DNA of 40,021 nucleotides from Longimicrobiales bacterium (GTDB lineage: Bacteria > Gemmatimonadota > Gemmatimonadetes > Longimicrobiales > Gaopeijiaceae). The position numbers and the translations under genes were made by a program. The notes below the pieces were generated by a model that worked only from the letters and a program-made list of their open reading frames with translations, had not been told where the DNA came from and searched no databases. Where the stretch lies: NCBI GenBank assembly GCA_028279425.1, contig JANQNV010000282.1:1-40021 (forward strand), written 5' to 3'. Shown here in pieces: positions 17,047 through 26,020 of this stretch (position 1 is the stretch's first letter; every line of letters begins with the position of its first letter).

Positions 17047-19467
17047 ATGGTCTTCCGCGCCGCCGCCGTCGTCGCCGCCCTCCTACCCGGCCCCATCGCG
17101 GGCGTAACCCTCGATCCGCCACCCTCGGTGTCGGTGCCCGGGATCGTCGTGGCGGGGATCGCCGCGTCGACCGAGCTGCCCGGGAGCGAGGGGACGGCGC
17201 GCGACGGAATCACCGTGGATTCGGCGCGGGCCGAGTTCCGCGCCGGCCGCACGTGGCACGCCGCCCGGCTTCTCGAACCGCTCTACCGGGCGGGTGAGCT
17301 CGAACCCGCCGATGTCTTCTTGCTGGCCCGCGCCCGGGCCGGGTACCGCGATTGGCCGGGTGTGACCGAGGTCCTCGAGTCGATCGCGGATCTCGGCGAC
17401 TTCGACGATGGCGCGGGGTGGTTCCTGCTCGGGCGGGCGCACGAAGCTCTGGGCCAGACGGCCGATGCGATGGACGCCTACGAGCGCGCGCTCGACCAGC
17501 TCTCCCCCCTGACCGGGGTGACGAGGGCGTCGATCGAGGGTCGCTTGTCGCGTGTCGCCTGGGCCGAGGGGGAGTACGGGACCGCTGTGGCCGCTCTCGA
17601 CCGGATTCGCGATCAGCCCGCGGTTCGCTCCTGGTCTGCCGCCTGGATGATCGAAGCGGCGATCGAAGACGAGGCGGTGGAGTGGGTCGACACACTCCGG
17701 GCTCGCGTCGAACGCCCGGTCGTGCTCGAGCGCCTTTGGGACGTGCCTGCGCGCGCCCATCTGGCCATGGGTGACACCGCGGCGGCGGCCGCGCTCTATC
17801 GAGCGGCACTGGACCGACCCGATCTCGAGTCGGCGCAGCGGGCGCGGGCGCTGCGATTCGTGGCCGACGCCGCCCGTCGCACGGGCCGGGACGCCGAGGC
17901 GGCGTCCGGCTATGCCGAAGCGGTCGATCTGGCTGCCGTCGGCGATCGGGACGGTGCGTGGGCGGCCCGCCAATTGCTGGACGGATCGGCCGAACCGTCG
18001 GTGGCCACGATGCTCCGCATGGCCCGGCATCTGGATCGGGATGGGGACGGCGTCCGAGCGCTTCGGGCGTACGACCGCTACGTGGCCGAAGTCGAGGCCG
18101 CGGGGGGCGACGTGTCCGCGATGGCGCGCGTCGACCGGGCTCGACTGCTGACCACGGTACCCGCCCGCCTCGAGGAGGGCGTGCGAGAGTGGCGGGCGCT
18201 GGCGACGCACCCGGACCCGGAGGTGGGAGCGCGAACCCTCACGCAGTGGTCGGCGCTCCGTCGCCGACAGGGGCGTATCGACGACTACAGGACCCTGCGC
18301 CGATGGTTGGTCGAGCGTTACCCCGGCACGCAGGAGGCCGCCGGGGTGGTGTTCTTCCGGGCCGACGCGGCGCACGATCAGCAGCGGTGGGACGCCGCGG
18401 TGGCGGCGTACCACCAGGTCGCCGAGATGGCGCCCGAGGTGGACTATGCGGGCCTCTCTCGCATGCGGGCGGCACAGATCCACCTGCATCGGGGCGACAG
18501 AGACGCGGCGCTCGGGGAGTTCGAGCGCTACCTGGGCGACTTTCCTACGGGGCGCCGCTGGGAGGAGGCGGCCTACTGGGCGGCGCGCACCCACTTGGAG
18601 GGCGGAGACTCGGTCGCTGGATTGGCGCTGCTCGAACGGCTGCGCGAGGAGGAACCCTTCTCGTACTACACCGTGCTCACCGCTGATCTACTCGGCGAAC
18701 CCTACCGCATCGAGTTGCCCGAAGCGGCCGTTGGGACGGCTCCGGAGTGGATTCGTACGGGGTTCGAGCACCTCGATGCGCTCGAGGAGGCCGGTCTCGA
18801 CGAGGCGGCTCAGGTCGAAGCCGACCACCTCGCGGGCCGTGCACGACAGGAGGGCGCCGATGCGCTGATGTGGACGGCGGAGGGGCTCAACCTGCGCGAT
18901 CGCACCCTCACCGGAATCAATCTGGGATGGGCTGCCCGCCGCCTCGGTGAGCCCTGGACCGACCGTCTGGTGCGCATCGTCTATCCGTTCCCCTACCAGG
19001 AACTGGTGCTGCGCGCCGCGCGCGAGGTCGGCGTCGATCCGCTCCTGCTCGCGGGACTCATTCGCCAGGAATCGGCGTTCGTGCCCGACATCGTGTCGTC
19101 GGCGGGCGCCATCGGACTCATGCAGGTCATGCCCTCGACGGGGAGGGAGCTCGCCCGGCGTCTCGGGGTCGCCAACTTCACTCGCGAGACGCTGGAGAGC
19201 CCCGAGATCAACATCCATCTCGGCGCCCGGTTCCTGATCGACCAGCTCGACCGCTACGACGCCGAACTCCCCCTCGTGCTCTCGGCCTACAATGCCGGCC
19301 CGGCGCGAGCGAACCGCTGGCGGGGTTTCCCGGAGGCGGTCGACCAGTTGCGCCTGACGGAGCGAATTCCCTTCTCGGAGACCCGCGGGTACGTCAAGAA
19401 CGTGACGAGGAATCAGCGCCTGTACGAAGCACTCTACGGATCGGAGCTCGCCGCTCTGGGCCGGTGA
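17047..19467 (+). CDS. TPR-containing Slt-type lytic murein transglycosylase
   Basis: An 806-residue exported protein. A signal-like N-terminus (MVFRAAAVVAALLPGPIAG) is followed by a long helical, TPR-rich superhelix (about 60-640) and a C-terminal SLT domain. The catalytic glutamate is E675 in RQESAFVPDIVSSAGAIGLM, followed by QVMPSTGRELA and LVLSAYNAGPARANRW, the standard Slt70 goose-lysozyme motifs. It cuts the MurNAc-GlcNAc bond of peptidoglycan, giving 1,6-anhydro ends. The frame is open from 16951, but that start lies in the terminator tail; ATG 17047 gives a proper signal peptide. Downstream, polA starts 57 nt later. Confidence 0.92.
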   Translation: MVFRAAAVVAALLPGPIAGVTLDPPPSVSVPGIVVAGIAASTELPGSEGTARDGITVDSARAEFRAGRTWHAARLLEPLYRAGELEPADVFLLARARAGYRDWPGVTEVLESIADLGDFDDGAGWFLLGRAHEALGQTADAMDAYERALDQLSPLTGVTRASIEGRLSRVAWAEGEYGTAVAALDRIRDQPAVRSWSAAWMIEAAIEDEAVEWVDTLRARVERPVVLERLWDVPARAHLAMGDTAAAAALYRAALDRPDLESAQRARALRFVADAARRTGRDAEAASGYAEAVDLAAVGDRDGAWAARQLLDGSAEPSVATMLRMARHLDRDGDGVRALRAYDRYVAEVEAAGGDVSAMARVDRARLLTTVPARLEEGVREWRALATHPDPEVGARTLTQWSALRRRQGRIDDYRTLRRWLVERYPGTQEAAGVVFFRADAAHDQQRWDAAVAAYHQVAEMAPEVDYAGLSRMRAAQIHLHRGDRDAALGEFERYLGDFPTGRRWEEAAYWAARTHLEGGDSVAGLALLERLREEEPFSYYTVLTADLLGEPYRIELPEAAVGTAPEWIRTGFEHLDALEEAGLDEAAQVEADHLAGRARQEGADALMWTAEGLNLRDRTLTGINLGWAARRLGEPWTDRLVRIVYPFPYQELVLRAAREVGVDPLLLAGLIRQESAFVPDIVSSAGAIGLMQVMPSTGRELARRLGVANFTRETLESPEINIHLGARFLIDQLDRYDAELPLVLSAYNAGPARANRWRGFPEAVDQLRLTERIPFSETRGYVKNVTRNQRLYEALYGSELAALGR

Positions 19468-19524
19468 GGGACGGGGGGGTATCTTCCGCCTCCCGACGAC
19501 CCCACCCTCGATCCGACGGCCTCC

Positions 19525-22305
19525 GTGGAGATTCCCGCCAAGACCCGCCCGCGCCTGTTTCTGGTCGACGCGTACGCGCTGATCTATCGGTCGTATTTCG
19601 CCTTCATCAAGCGCCCTCTGATGAACGCGCGAGGCGAGAACACCTCGGCACCGTTCGGCTTCACGAACTTCCTCGAGCAACTCAAGGCGGACTTCTCGCC
19701 CGACTACCTCGCGGTCGTGTTCGATGCGGGAGACTCCTTTCGCGAAGAGATCTTCCCCGAGTACAAGGCCACCCGCGAGAAGATGCCCGACGATCTACGG
19801 GCGTCGATCCCCCGTGTGCGCGCGATCGTCGAGGCGTATCGTGATCCGGTCATCGAGTTGGACGGCTACGAGGCCGACGACGTGATCGGGACGCTCGCGC
19901 ACAAGGCGGGCGAAGCCGGGCTGGAGGCGGTGATCGTCTCGGGCGACAAGGATTTCTACCAGCTGATCGGTCCGCACGTGGCGCTGTTGAATCCCGGGCG
20001 CGGGGGACCCAACGGGGTCGAGGCCGACTGGGTCGACCTGGCCAGTGCCGATCAGAAGTTCGGGATTCCACCCGAGCAGGTCGTCGACTACCTCGCTCTG
20101 ATCGGAGACTCCTCCGACAACGTGCCCGGAGCACCCGGAATCGGACCCAAGACCGCGGTCAAGCTGCTGCAGGAGTTCGGATCCGTCGAGGCGGTCCTGG
20201 AAGCGGCCCCCGAGCTCAAGGCCAAACGGGCGCGGGAGTCGCTGACCAACCACGCCGACGACGTCCGCATGTCCCGGGAACTGGTCACGATCAAGCGCGA
20301 CCTACCGGTCGATCTCGACCTCGACCGCTTGAAGGTGGGAGAGCCCGATGCAGCCGCGCTGCGCGACCTCTTCATCGAGCTCGACTTCCGAAGGCTTTCC
20401 GAAACCTACACGCGTCTCGCGCTGGCTTCCGATGCACTGGAGAGCAGCACCGCCGAGGAGGCCCGCTATCGGTTGATCACCGAACCCGTGGAGCTGAACG
20501 CGTGGCTGGAGCGCGCGGCCCGGGTCGGGCGTGTGGCCATCGACACGGAAACGACGGGGCTCGACCCGATGCGCGCGCGCCTCGTGGGCATCGCGCTCGG
20601 CCTGTCCGAGGGTGAGGCCGCCTACCTTCCGTTCTCGCATCGCTCCACGTCGGAGCTGACGCTGCAGTTCGACGAACCCGAAGACGAGATCCCGAATCTT
20701 CCGTCGATCGAGTCGGCCGAGATGGAGCCGCTGCGGCGATTCCTCGCGGACGATTCGATCGAGAAGGTCGGCCATAACCTCAAGTACGACCTGATCGTAC
20801 TCGAGCGGAGTGGTGTCAGGCTCGGCGGGATCCTCCGCGACTCGATGGTCGCGTCGTACGTTCTCGACCCGAGTCGGCGCTCGCACGGCCTCGACGAACT
20901 CGCGCTGGAGATCCTCGCGCACAAGACGACGTCGTATGCCGAGGTGGCGGGGTCCGGCCGCAAGGAGATCCCCTTTGCGGAAGTGGGCCTGGACGAAGCC
21001 ATGGCCTACGCGTGCGAGGATGCGGACTGCGCGTGGCGACTGTGGCACCGTTTTCGGCCGGAGCTCGAAGCCCACGCCCTCCTCGATCTCTACGAATCTC
21101 TGGAGATCCCGCTGGTGCCGGTGCTCGCCGGTATGGAGAAGGCCGGGGTGCGCGTCGACGTCGACGTACTCTCGACCATGTCGGCGCGCCTTCGCTCGGA
21201 ACTCGACGCCATCGAGTCCGAGATCTTCAAGGTGGCGGGAACCGAGTTCAATCTGAACTCCACGCACCAGTTGCGAGACGTGCTCTTCACACGGCTCGAG
21301 TTGCCCGTCCTGAAGCGCACCAAGACCGGCCCCTCCACCGACGCATCCGTCCTGGAGGAGCTTGCGGCCGATGGGCATCAGGTGCCTCGGCTCATGCTCG
21401 AGTACCGCGAGCTGGAGAAGCTGCGCAACACGTACGTCGACGCGCTGCCACGCCTCGTGCACCCCGAGACGGGCCGGATCCACACGAGCTTCAACCAGAC
21501 CGTGGCCGCGACCGGGCGCCTGTCGTCGTCGGACCCGAACCTGCAGAACATCCCCATTCGCACGTCGATCGGGCGCGAAGTGCGCAAGGCCTTCGTCGCC
21601 GATGAGGGGCACGTCATCCTCGCTGTCGACTACTCGCAGATCGAACTGCGGGTTCTTGCCCACTTCTCGGGTGACGCTCCGCTCGTCGACGCCTTTCGCA
21701 ACGGAGTCGACGTCCATCGGCAGACGGCTGCGGTTATCTTCGACGTCGACATCGATTCCGTCACCGGCACCCAGAGGGGCCAGGCCAAGACGATCAACTT
21801 CGCGACGCTCTACGGGCAGGGCGCGTTTTCGCTCGGTCGACAGCTGGGGATTCCCCGCGAACAGGCACAGGAGTTCATCGATCAGTACTTCGATCGTTTC
21901 TCGGGTGTGCGGGCCTTCCTCGACGCCCAGGTCGACCAGGCCAAGGAGAAGGGGTTCGTGGAAACTCTGATGGGGCGCCGTCGCTACGTGCCGGAGCTGA
22001 AGTCCCGGAACTGGAACATCCGTCAGTTCGGCGAGCGCATCGCCCAGAACACGCCGATCCAGGGGACGGCCGCCGATCTGATCAAGAAGGCGATGCTCGA
22101 TGTAGCGAGCGAGCTCGACGCTTTCGGGGGAGACACTCGGATGCTGCTCCAGGTGCACGACGAGTTGCTGTTCGAGGTGCCCCTCGACGAGCTGGACGCG
22201 GTGCGGCGCATTGTCGTCGACCGTATGGAGGGGGCGCTGGAACTCGCCGTACCCCTCGTGGCCGAATCGGGCGTCGGTACCAGCTGGTACGACGCCAAGG
22301 GCTGA
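19525..22305 (+). CDS. polA: DNA polymerase I
   Basis: A 926-residue family A polymerase with all three activities apparently intact. The 5' nuclease domain (about 10-300) begins LFLVDAYALIYRSYFAF. The 3'-5' exonuclease (about 315-510) keeps IDTETTG (D340, E342), HNLKYD and YACEDAD. The polymerase domain has motif A DYSQIELRVLAHFSGD (D702), the O-helix region RGQAKTINFATLYGQGAF and motif C QVHDELLFE (D879). It removes primers and fills gaps in replication and repair. GTG start at 19525 without a clear ribosome-binding site. A small GC-rich hairpin (CGGTG 22341-22345 with CACCG 22374-22378) separates it from ssb. Confidence 0.98.
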   Translation: MEIPAKTRPRLFLVDAYALIYRSYFAFIKRPLMNARGENTSAPFGFTNFLEQLKADFSPDYLAVVFDAGDSFREEIFPEYKATREKMPDDLRASIPRVRAIVEAYRDPVIELDGYEADDVIGTLAHKAGEAGLEAVIVSGDKDFYQLIGPHVALLNPGRGGPNGVEADWVDLASADQKFGIPPEQVVDYLALIGDSSDNVPGAPGIGPKTAVKLLQEFGSVEAVLEAAPELKAKRARESLTNHADDVRMSRELVTIKRDLPVDLDLDRLKVGEPDAAALRDLFIELDFRRLSETYTRLALASDALESSTAEEARYRLITEPVELNAWLERAARVGRVAIDTETTGLDPMRARLVGIALGLSEGEAAYLPFSHRSTSELTLQFDEPEDEIPNLPSIESAEMEPLRRFLADDSIEKVGHNLKYDLIVLERSGVRLGGILRDSMVASYVLDPSRRSHGLDELALEILAHKTTSYAEVAGSGRKEIPFAEVGLDEAMAYACEDADCAWRLWHRFRPELEAHALLDLYESLEIPLVPVLAGMEKAGVRVDVDVLSTMSARLRSELDAIESEIFKVAGTEFNLNSTHQLRDVLFTRLELPVLKRTKTGPSTDASVLEELAADGHQVPRLMLEYRELEKLRNTYVDALPRLVHPETGRIHTSFNQTVAATGRLSSSDPNLQNIPIRTSIGREVRKAFVADEGHVILAVDYSQIELRVLAHFSGDAPLVDAFRNGVDVHRQTAAVIFDVDIDSVTGTQRGQAKTINFATLYGQGAFSLGRQLGIPREQAQEFIDQYFDRFSGVRAFLDAQVDQAKEKGFVETLMGRRRYVPELKSRNWNIRQFGERIAQNTPIQGTAADLIKKAMLDVASELDAFGGDTRMLLQVHDELLFEVPLDELDAVRRIVVDRMEGALELAVPLVAESGVGTSWYDAKG

Positions 22306-22423
22306 CCAGGCGGGACGACACCAGGCGCACAGGGCCATCCCGGTGCCCCGCGCCCACCTCGATCGTGGGTCGACACCGCTGAGCGTCGGGCTCGGCGGTC
22401 CACATCCAGCAGCGGAGGTGAAC

Positions 22424-22822
22424 ATGGGCCGTTCCGTCAACAAGATCACCCTGATCGGCAACGTCGGGCGCAACCCCGACATTCATACCACGAAGGCGGG
22501 AACGAAGGTGGTGCATCTCTCGCTCGCGACCAATCGACGCACCGGGCGCGAAGGCGACCAAGAGGAGCGCACCGACTGGCACCGCCTCACCTTCTGGGGG
22601 CGCCTCGCCGAGTTCGCCGCAGACCATGTGCGGGTCGGAGCGAGACTGTACGTGGAAGGGCGGATGGAGTACGACAGCTACGAACGCGACAAGGTCTCCA
22701 TTCCGACCGCGGAGGTCCACGTGCGCGAGGTGGTTCTGCTCAGTCCTCGGGAAACCCTACTGGACGAGGAGCACGAATCCTCGAGCGAGGCCGAGGTCGT
22801 CGAGGTGGGCGCGGCAGACTGA
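22424..22822 (+). CDS. ssb: Single-stranded DNA-binding protein
   Basis: A 132-residue OB-fold protein. It opens MGRSVNKITLIGNVGRNPDI and contains VVHLSLATNRR, RTDWHRLTFWGRLAEFAADH and GARLYVEGRMEY, the standard SSB core. ATG at 22424 with GGAGG 5 nt upstream; the open frame extends further back into polA but without homology. The tail is short and acidic yet ends VEVGAAD: the DDDIPF tip by which SSB recruits repair and replication proteins is missing. It follows polA on the same strand. Its stop codon is part of a large inverted repeat shared with the convergent sigma gene. Confidence 0.95.
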   Translation: MGRSVNKITLIGNVGRNPDIHTTKAGTKVVHLSLATNRRTGREGDQEERTDWHRLTFWGRLAEFAADHVRVGARLYVEGRMEYDSYERDKVSIPTAEVHVREVVLLSPRETLLDEEHESSSEAEVVEVGAAD

Positions 22823-22933
22823 ATCACGGCGTCGCGCGGAGCACCGAGCGCTCGGTCCCTTGCTCGACCCGTCGTCCCTTCGGGGAGAGAGGACGTCCGG
22901 CGTCGTCGAGGCTCCGCGCGACGCCGTGGTTCA
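22820..22933. terminator. Large bidirectional inverted repeat between ssb and sigma gene
   Basis: The arms 22820-22842 and 22911-22933 are complementary over 23 bp with a single G.T pair. Arm 1 begins with the TGA stop of ssb and arm 2 ends with the TCA that is the stop of the sigma gene on the other strand. Between them sit a palindromic hairpin ACCGAGCGCTCGGT (22843-22856) and a second stem CTCGAC/GTCGAG (22863-22868, 22905-22910) that encloses a TCCC-TTCG-GGGA hairpin with a stable UUCG loop (22875-22886). As RNA it would fold into a three-way junction. No long T tract. Confidence 0.75.
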
Positions 22934-23791
22934 GTTCGCGGTCCAGAACCCCGAAAGGGACTCGCCGTGTGGGCTCTCGCGGAGCTTCTCGAAGGCGCGA
23001 TTACGGATCTGCCGGATCCGTTCTCTGGTTACGCCCAGCAGAGAGCCGATCTCTTCGAGGGTGCGCTCCTCACCGTCGTCGAGGCCGTAGTACAGATAGA
23101 GGATCTTACGCTCACGTTCGGTGAGGTAGGTCTCGAACATCGACTCGAGGAAGTCTCGTCGGGCGACCGCCTCGACGTCTTCTTCGATGTCGGAGGCCTC
23201 CGCGCCGGCGAAGCGCTCGCCAAACGACGCGCTGTCGCGGTCGCCCCGATCGATCGGGGCATCGAGACTCAGCTCGCTCGCCGCCACGCGCCGGAGGGCT
23301 CGAATCGTGTCGACCGGTTCCTCCATCTGCTCGGCGATCTCCTGGTCCGTCGGCGACCGGCCGAGCGACTGGGTCAGGGCGGTTTCGGTCCGCGCGAGCT
23401 TGGCGAGGTTGGAGTTCTGATTCAGCGGGATACGAACCGACCGCGTCTGCTCGGCGAGTGCCTGGAGAACCGTCTGGCGGATCCACCAGACCGCATAGGA
23501 GATGAATTTGACCCCCTTCTCGGGGTCGAACTTCTTGACCGCCTTGAGGAGCCCCTCATTGCCGATGCAGACGAGCTCCGCCAGGCCCAATCCCCGACCT
23601 TGGTACTTCTTCACATACGAGATCACGAACCGGAGGTTGGCCGTCACCAGCCGCTCGGCCGCTTCCTTGTCACCGGTTCGCGCCCGCCGGGCCAAGGCTC
23701 TCTCTTCCTCGGGATCCTGGATGAGGGGGTACTTCTCTACATCCTGCAGGTATTGGTCGAACGAATCCAAGCCACGGGAAGTGGTGAACAT
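22931..23791 (-). CDS. RpoD-like sigma-70 factor (group 1/2, no region 1.1)
   Basis: A 286-residue sigma factor with regions 1.2 to 4.2. It begins with the region 1.2 block DSFDQYLQDVEKYPLIQDPE, then region 2 ANLRFVISYVKKYQGRGLGL and GVKFISYAVWWIRQTVLQAL (2.3/2.4, -10 recognition), region 3, and region 4.2 RTLEEIGSLLGVTRERIRQI (-35 recognition helix). It would direct RNA polymerase to standard -35/-10 promoters, either as the housekeeping factor of a lineage with short RpoD or as a stationary-phase/stress relative. ATG at 23791; GAGG lies 12 nt upstream. A good promoter precedes it at 23914-23942. A paralogue is at 32232. Confidence 0.95.
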   Translation of the reverse strand: MFTTSRGLDSFDQYLQDVEKYPLIQDPEEERALARRARTGDKEAAERLVTANLRFVISYVKKYQGRGLGLAELVCIGNEGLLKAVKKFDPEKGVKFISYAVWWIRQTVLQALAEQTRSVRIPLNQNSNLAKLARTETALTQSLGRSPTDQEIAEQMEEPVDTIRALRRVAASELSLDAPIDRGDRDSASFGERFAGAEASDIEEDVEAVARRDFLESMFETYLTERERKILYLYYGLDDGEERTLEEIGSLLGVTRERIRQIRNRAFEKLRESPHGESLSGFWTAN

Positions 23792-23913
23792 CCGAGCGCG
23801 TTACCTCGATCTAGCGTGGACCTCGACAGCGGTTCTCTCGACGGACCCTCTGGTCGGCCGCCGCCCCTGACGCCGCCGAGCGAGCGACGACAGGACCCTG
23901 ATATGGGTATTTG

Positions 23914-23942
23914 AATGTAAAAACGCGGCTTCTGCGCGTCAA
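23914..23942 (-). promoter_or_regulatory. Sigma-70 promoter of the 22931-23791 sigma gene
   Basis: On the reverse strand TTGACG (-35, 23937-23942; 5 of 6) and TACATT (-10, 23914-23919; 4 of 6) are separated by exactly 17 nt, in one of the few AT-rich spots of the region. Predicted start near 23907. Confidence 0.65.
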
Positions 23943-24042
23943 AGGTTTGGAACAGGCGTCGAAACTCCGGGTCCGCGGGGTGGGGTTCGCCTGCGCCGTT
24001 GGTTCGTAACCTCCAGTCCGACTATGTCTTGAGTGGGCGGCG

Positions 24043-24078
24043 GCCGCATTGCGAAGTGGTATTCTTCGATATTGCGGC
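24043..24078 (-). terminator. Terminator-like hairpin after the flavoprotein gene
   Basis: GCCGCA (24043-24048) pairs with TGCGGC (24073-24078), and CGAAG (24052-24056) with CTTCG (24064-24068), separated by a small internal loop. It lies 26 nt after the flavoprotein stop. No T tract follows, so strength is uncertain. Confidence 0.35.
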
Positions 24079-24103
24079 GGGGCTCCGGGGGTGACCGGCG
24101 GTT

Positions 24104-25282
24104 TCATCCAGCCGTGGAAAGCTTCGGTGCCCGGCGCAGATGGCGCGCGGTCAGGAGGGTCCGAACGGGGCGCGCATCACCGGTGACCGCCACGAGATCG
24201 GACAGTGTGCCCGCGCGTTCGAGCCGTGCGAGGGAGCGGTCGAGTAGGCCCGGGTGCCCAAGCAGCCACTCGATCAGCCGTTGGACCCGGCGGGTCGGAG
24301 CCACGCCACTGCGCACCGTGCGATCGTGGTCGAACAGGTCCCGAGCGAGGGGCACGCGGCGACACGAGAGGGCCGGTAGCGCCGACCGGGCGAGAGACCG
24401 GGCGGCGTGAAGGGCCCGTTGAATCCCCTGGCCGGTCAGCGGATCGAAATAGCCGGCGGCGTCGCCCACGAGCGCGATCCCGCGATCGCTCGTCCTCCGG
24501 CAGGTCCAGTGGAACGGCCCGCTCGCTCGGATGCGGCCCGAGGGCAGGGCGCACTCGAGCCCATGGATCCGCTCGGCGGCGAGACGAATCAGCCCCACCG
24601 GGTGTCGAGCGAGGCCGTCTGTGCAATCGGCGGGCACCACCCGCGTGAGATTCCACTCCGTCTCGCTCACCGGCGCGATCCCGATCGTCTCGTGGCGATC
24701 GAGTACGAGCCGCCCGCGGGCGCGCGGAAGGTCGACTCCCCTCACCCGAAGAGTCTGCGAGACCTTGGCGCGGGCGGTGCCTCGCGACACCCACCCCAGG
24801 CTTCTGGCGACCCGGGAGCGCAGACCGTCGGCGCCCACTACGAGTCTTGCCGTCATGCGCCCCTGCGGCGTCTCCACGTGCGGAAGCGCGCCCATCACCG
24901 AAACTCCAGTGACCCTCACGCCTTCGAGCACGTCGACGCCCTCGTCTGCCGCGGCCTTGAGCAGGGCGTGGTCGAAAACGGCTCGTTCGATGCCCCACCC
25001 CGTCCCGGCATCCGTCGGGAAGGGTGCATCTCGAACCGCACCGTTTCGCGTAGACAGGCACCATCCCCGGAGTGGGACGGGCGTGATCCCCAGCCGCCGG
25101 GCGTCGAGTCCGAGGGCGGCGAGGTGGCCAACGGCACCCGGATTGACGCACTCGCCACACGCTTTCGTACGCGGAAATCGAGCCCGGTCCACGAGCCGGA
25201 CTCGGAGACCTTCGCGGGCCAGGAGCATGGCCGTCACGCTGCCGGCGGGTCCTCCCCCCACGACGATTGCGTCGAGTGTCAT
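24104..25282 (-). CDS. Geranylgeranyl reductase-like FAD-dependent oxidoreductase
   Basis: A 392-residue flavoprotein of the geranylgeranyl reductase / aromatic hydroxylase superfamily. The FAD dinucleotide fold starts AIVVGGGPAGSVTAMLLARE (GGGPAG 9-14). The next conserved stretch, RFPRTKACGECVNPGAVGHL, has the Cys-Gly-Glu-Cys typical of the geranylgeranyl reductase branch. The second flavin motif is VALVGDAAGYFDPLTGQGIQ. It may reduce isoprenoid double bonds or hydroxylate an alkyl-aromatic ring. Its start overlaps the stop of the upstream methyltransferase gene by 4 nt. Such a flavoprotein/methyltransferase pair is common beside type III polyketide synthases (as in the Streptomyces srs genes), but no such synthase is in this window. 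Confidence 0.87.
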   Translation of the reverse strand: MTLDAIVVGGGPAGSVTAMLLAREGLRVRLVDRARFPRTKACGECVNPGAVGHLAALGLDARRLGITPVPLRGWCLSTRNGAVRDAPFPTDAGTGWGIERAVFDHALLKAAADEGVDVLEGVRVTGVSVMGALPHVETPQGRMTARLVVGADGLRSRVARSLGWVSRGTARAKVSQTLRVRGVDLPRARGRLVLDRHETIGIAPVSETEWNLTRVVPADCTDGLARHPVGLIRLAAERIHGLECALPSGRIRASGPFHWTCRRTSDRGIALVGDAAGYFDPLTGQGIQRALHAARSLARSALPALSCRRVPLARDLFDHDRTVRSGVAPTRRVQRLIEWLLGHPGLLDRSLARLERAGTLSDLVAVTGDARPVRTLLTARHLRRAPKLSTAG

Positions 25283-25998
25283 GGGGTCGCCACGAGGGTC
25301 AAACGGAAGAGCGGGTGCCGGTCGGCGCGAACACGCCAGCCGGTGGCTCGGCCGAGTTCGACCAGTTCGGCGAGCGTGAAGGCGCGCAAGACCGATAGGG
25401 GACCATCATGTCGAGTGATCGGATTCCGCCTCCACACCGTGGCCGAGAGGAGCCGCGCACCGATCCAGGCGGGGATCGATCGCTCCAAGTCGCTTACGAG
25501 TACCGCGCGGGTGGCCACGCGTGCCATCTCCGCCAGGAGGGCGCGGCCGGCGGCTTCGGTGAAGTGGTGGAGGGTCAGGACGGCGATGGACACGTCGACG
25601 CTGTTGGTCGCAAGCGGGAGGCGCAGCCCGTCGGCCTGCACCACATGGATCGGCTCCGGCAGACGCGAACCTCCACGGTCGAGGGCCGCCGTATCGGCGA
25701 TTTGCGCATCGACATCGACGCCGATCCCGCTGGCCTCCACCCCTCGGGTGCGCAGCTCACCCACGACGCGCCGCAGCAGGGCCCCGTTTCCGGTGCCCAC
25801 GTCGAGCAGGCGGAAGGGGCCGCGGGTCGGGAGCAGGGGCTCGAGTGTTTTCCAGAAGGCCCGCTCCCCACCGAGCCAGCGATCGACCGCCTCGATCTGG
25901 GCGAGTGACCCGGAGAGGAGGGCGGGATCGACGGGTCGGCCGTCGATTCGGCCGACGTCGAGGATCTCGTCGTCGTAGCGTCTGTGGAGTCGCGTCAC
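25279..25998 (-). CDS. Class I SAM-dependent methyltransferase
   Basis: A 239-residue Rossmann methyltransferase. Motif I is FRLLDVGTGNGALLRRVVGE, the acidic residue after strand 2 is in GIGVDVDAQIAD, and motif IV/post-motif is DVSIAVLTLHHFTEAAG. The C-terminal part, with DLERSIPAWIGARL and RHDGPLSVLRAFTLAELVEL, resembles the methyltransferases linked to type III polyketide synthase clusters, so a small phenolic lipid or quinone substrate is a reasonable guess. GTG start at 25998, 22 nt after the outer-membrane protein stop; 4-nt overlap with the flavoprotein start. Substrate not established. Confidence 0.88.
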   Translation of the reverse strand: MTRLHRRYDDEILDVGRIDGRPVDPALLSGSLAQIEAVDRWLGGERAFWKTLEPLLPTRGPFRLLDVGTGNGALLRRVVGELRTRGVEASGIGVDVDAQIADTAALDRGGSRLPEPIHVVQADGLRLPLATNSVDVSIAVLTLHHFTEAAGRALLAEMARVATRAVLVSDLERSIPAWIGARLLSATVWRRNPITRHDGPLSVLRAFTLAELVELGRATGWRVRADRHPLFRLTLVATP

Positions 25999-26020
25999 GG
26001 GGTACGATGCCGGCGATCGA

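Larger units (their letters stand above)
23792..24103. other. 312-nt gap upstream of the sigma gene
   Basis: It holds, from right to left, a terminator-like hairpin for the flavoprotein operon (24043-24078), a good minus-strand promoter (23914-23942) and about 116 nt of untranslated leader. No open frame in it has recognisable protein character. The leader is GC-rich; I see no known riboswitch. Confidence 0.5.

Noticed and set aside
20302..22482. Very long minus-strand open frame (726 codons) opposite polA and the start of ssb.
   Set aside because: It is an antisense shadow of high-GC codon structure: the plus strand encodes a clear DNA polymerase I, and the reverse translation has no domain and is rich in Arg/His/Val.
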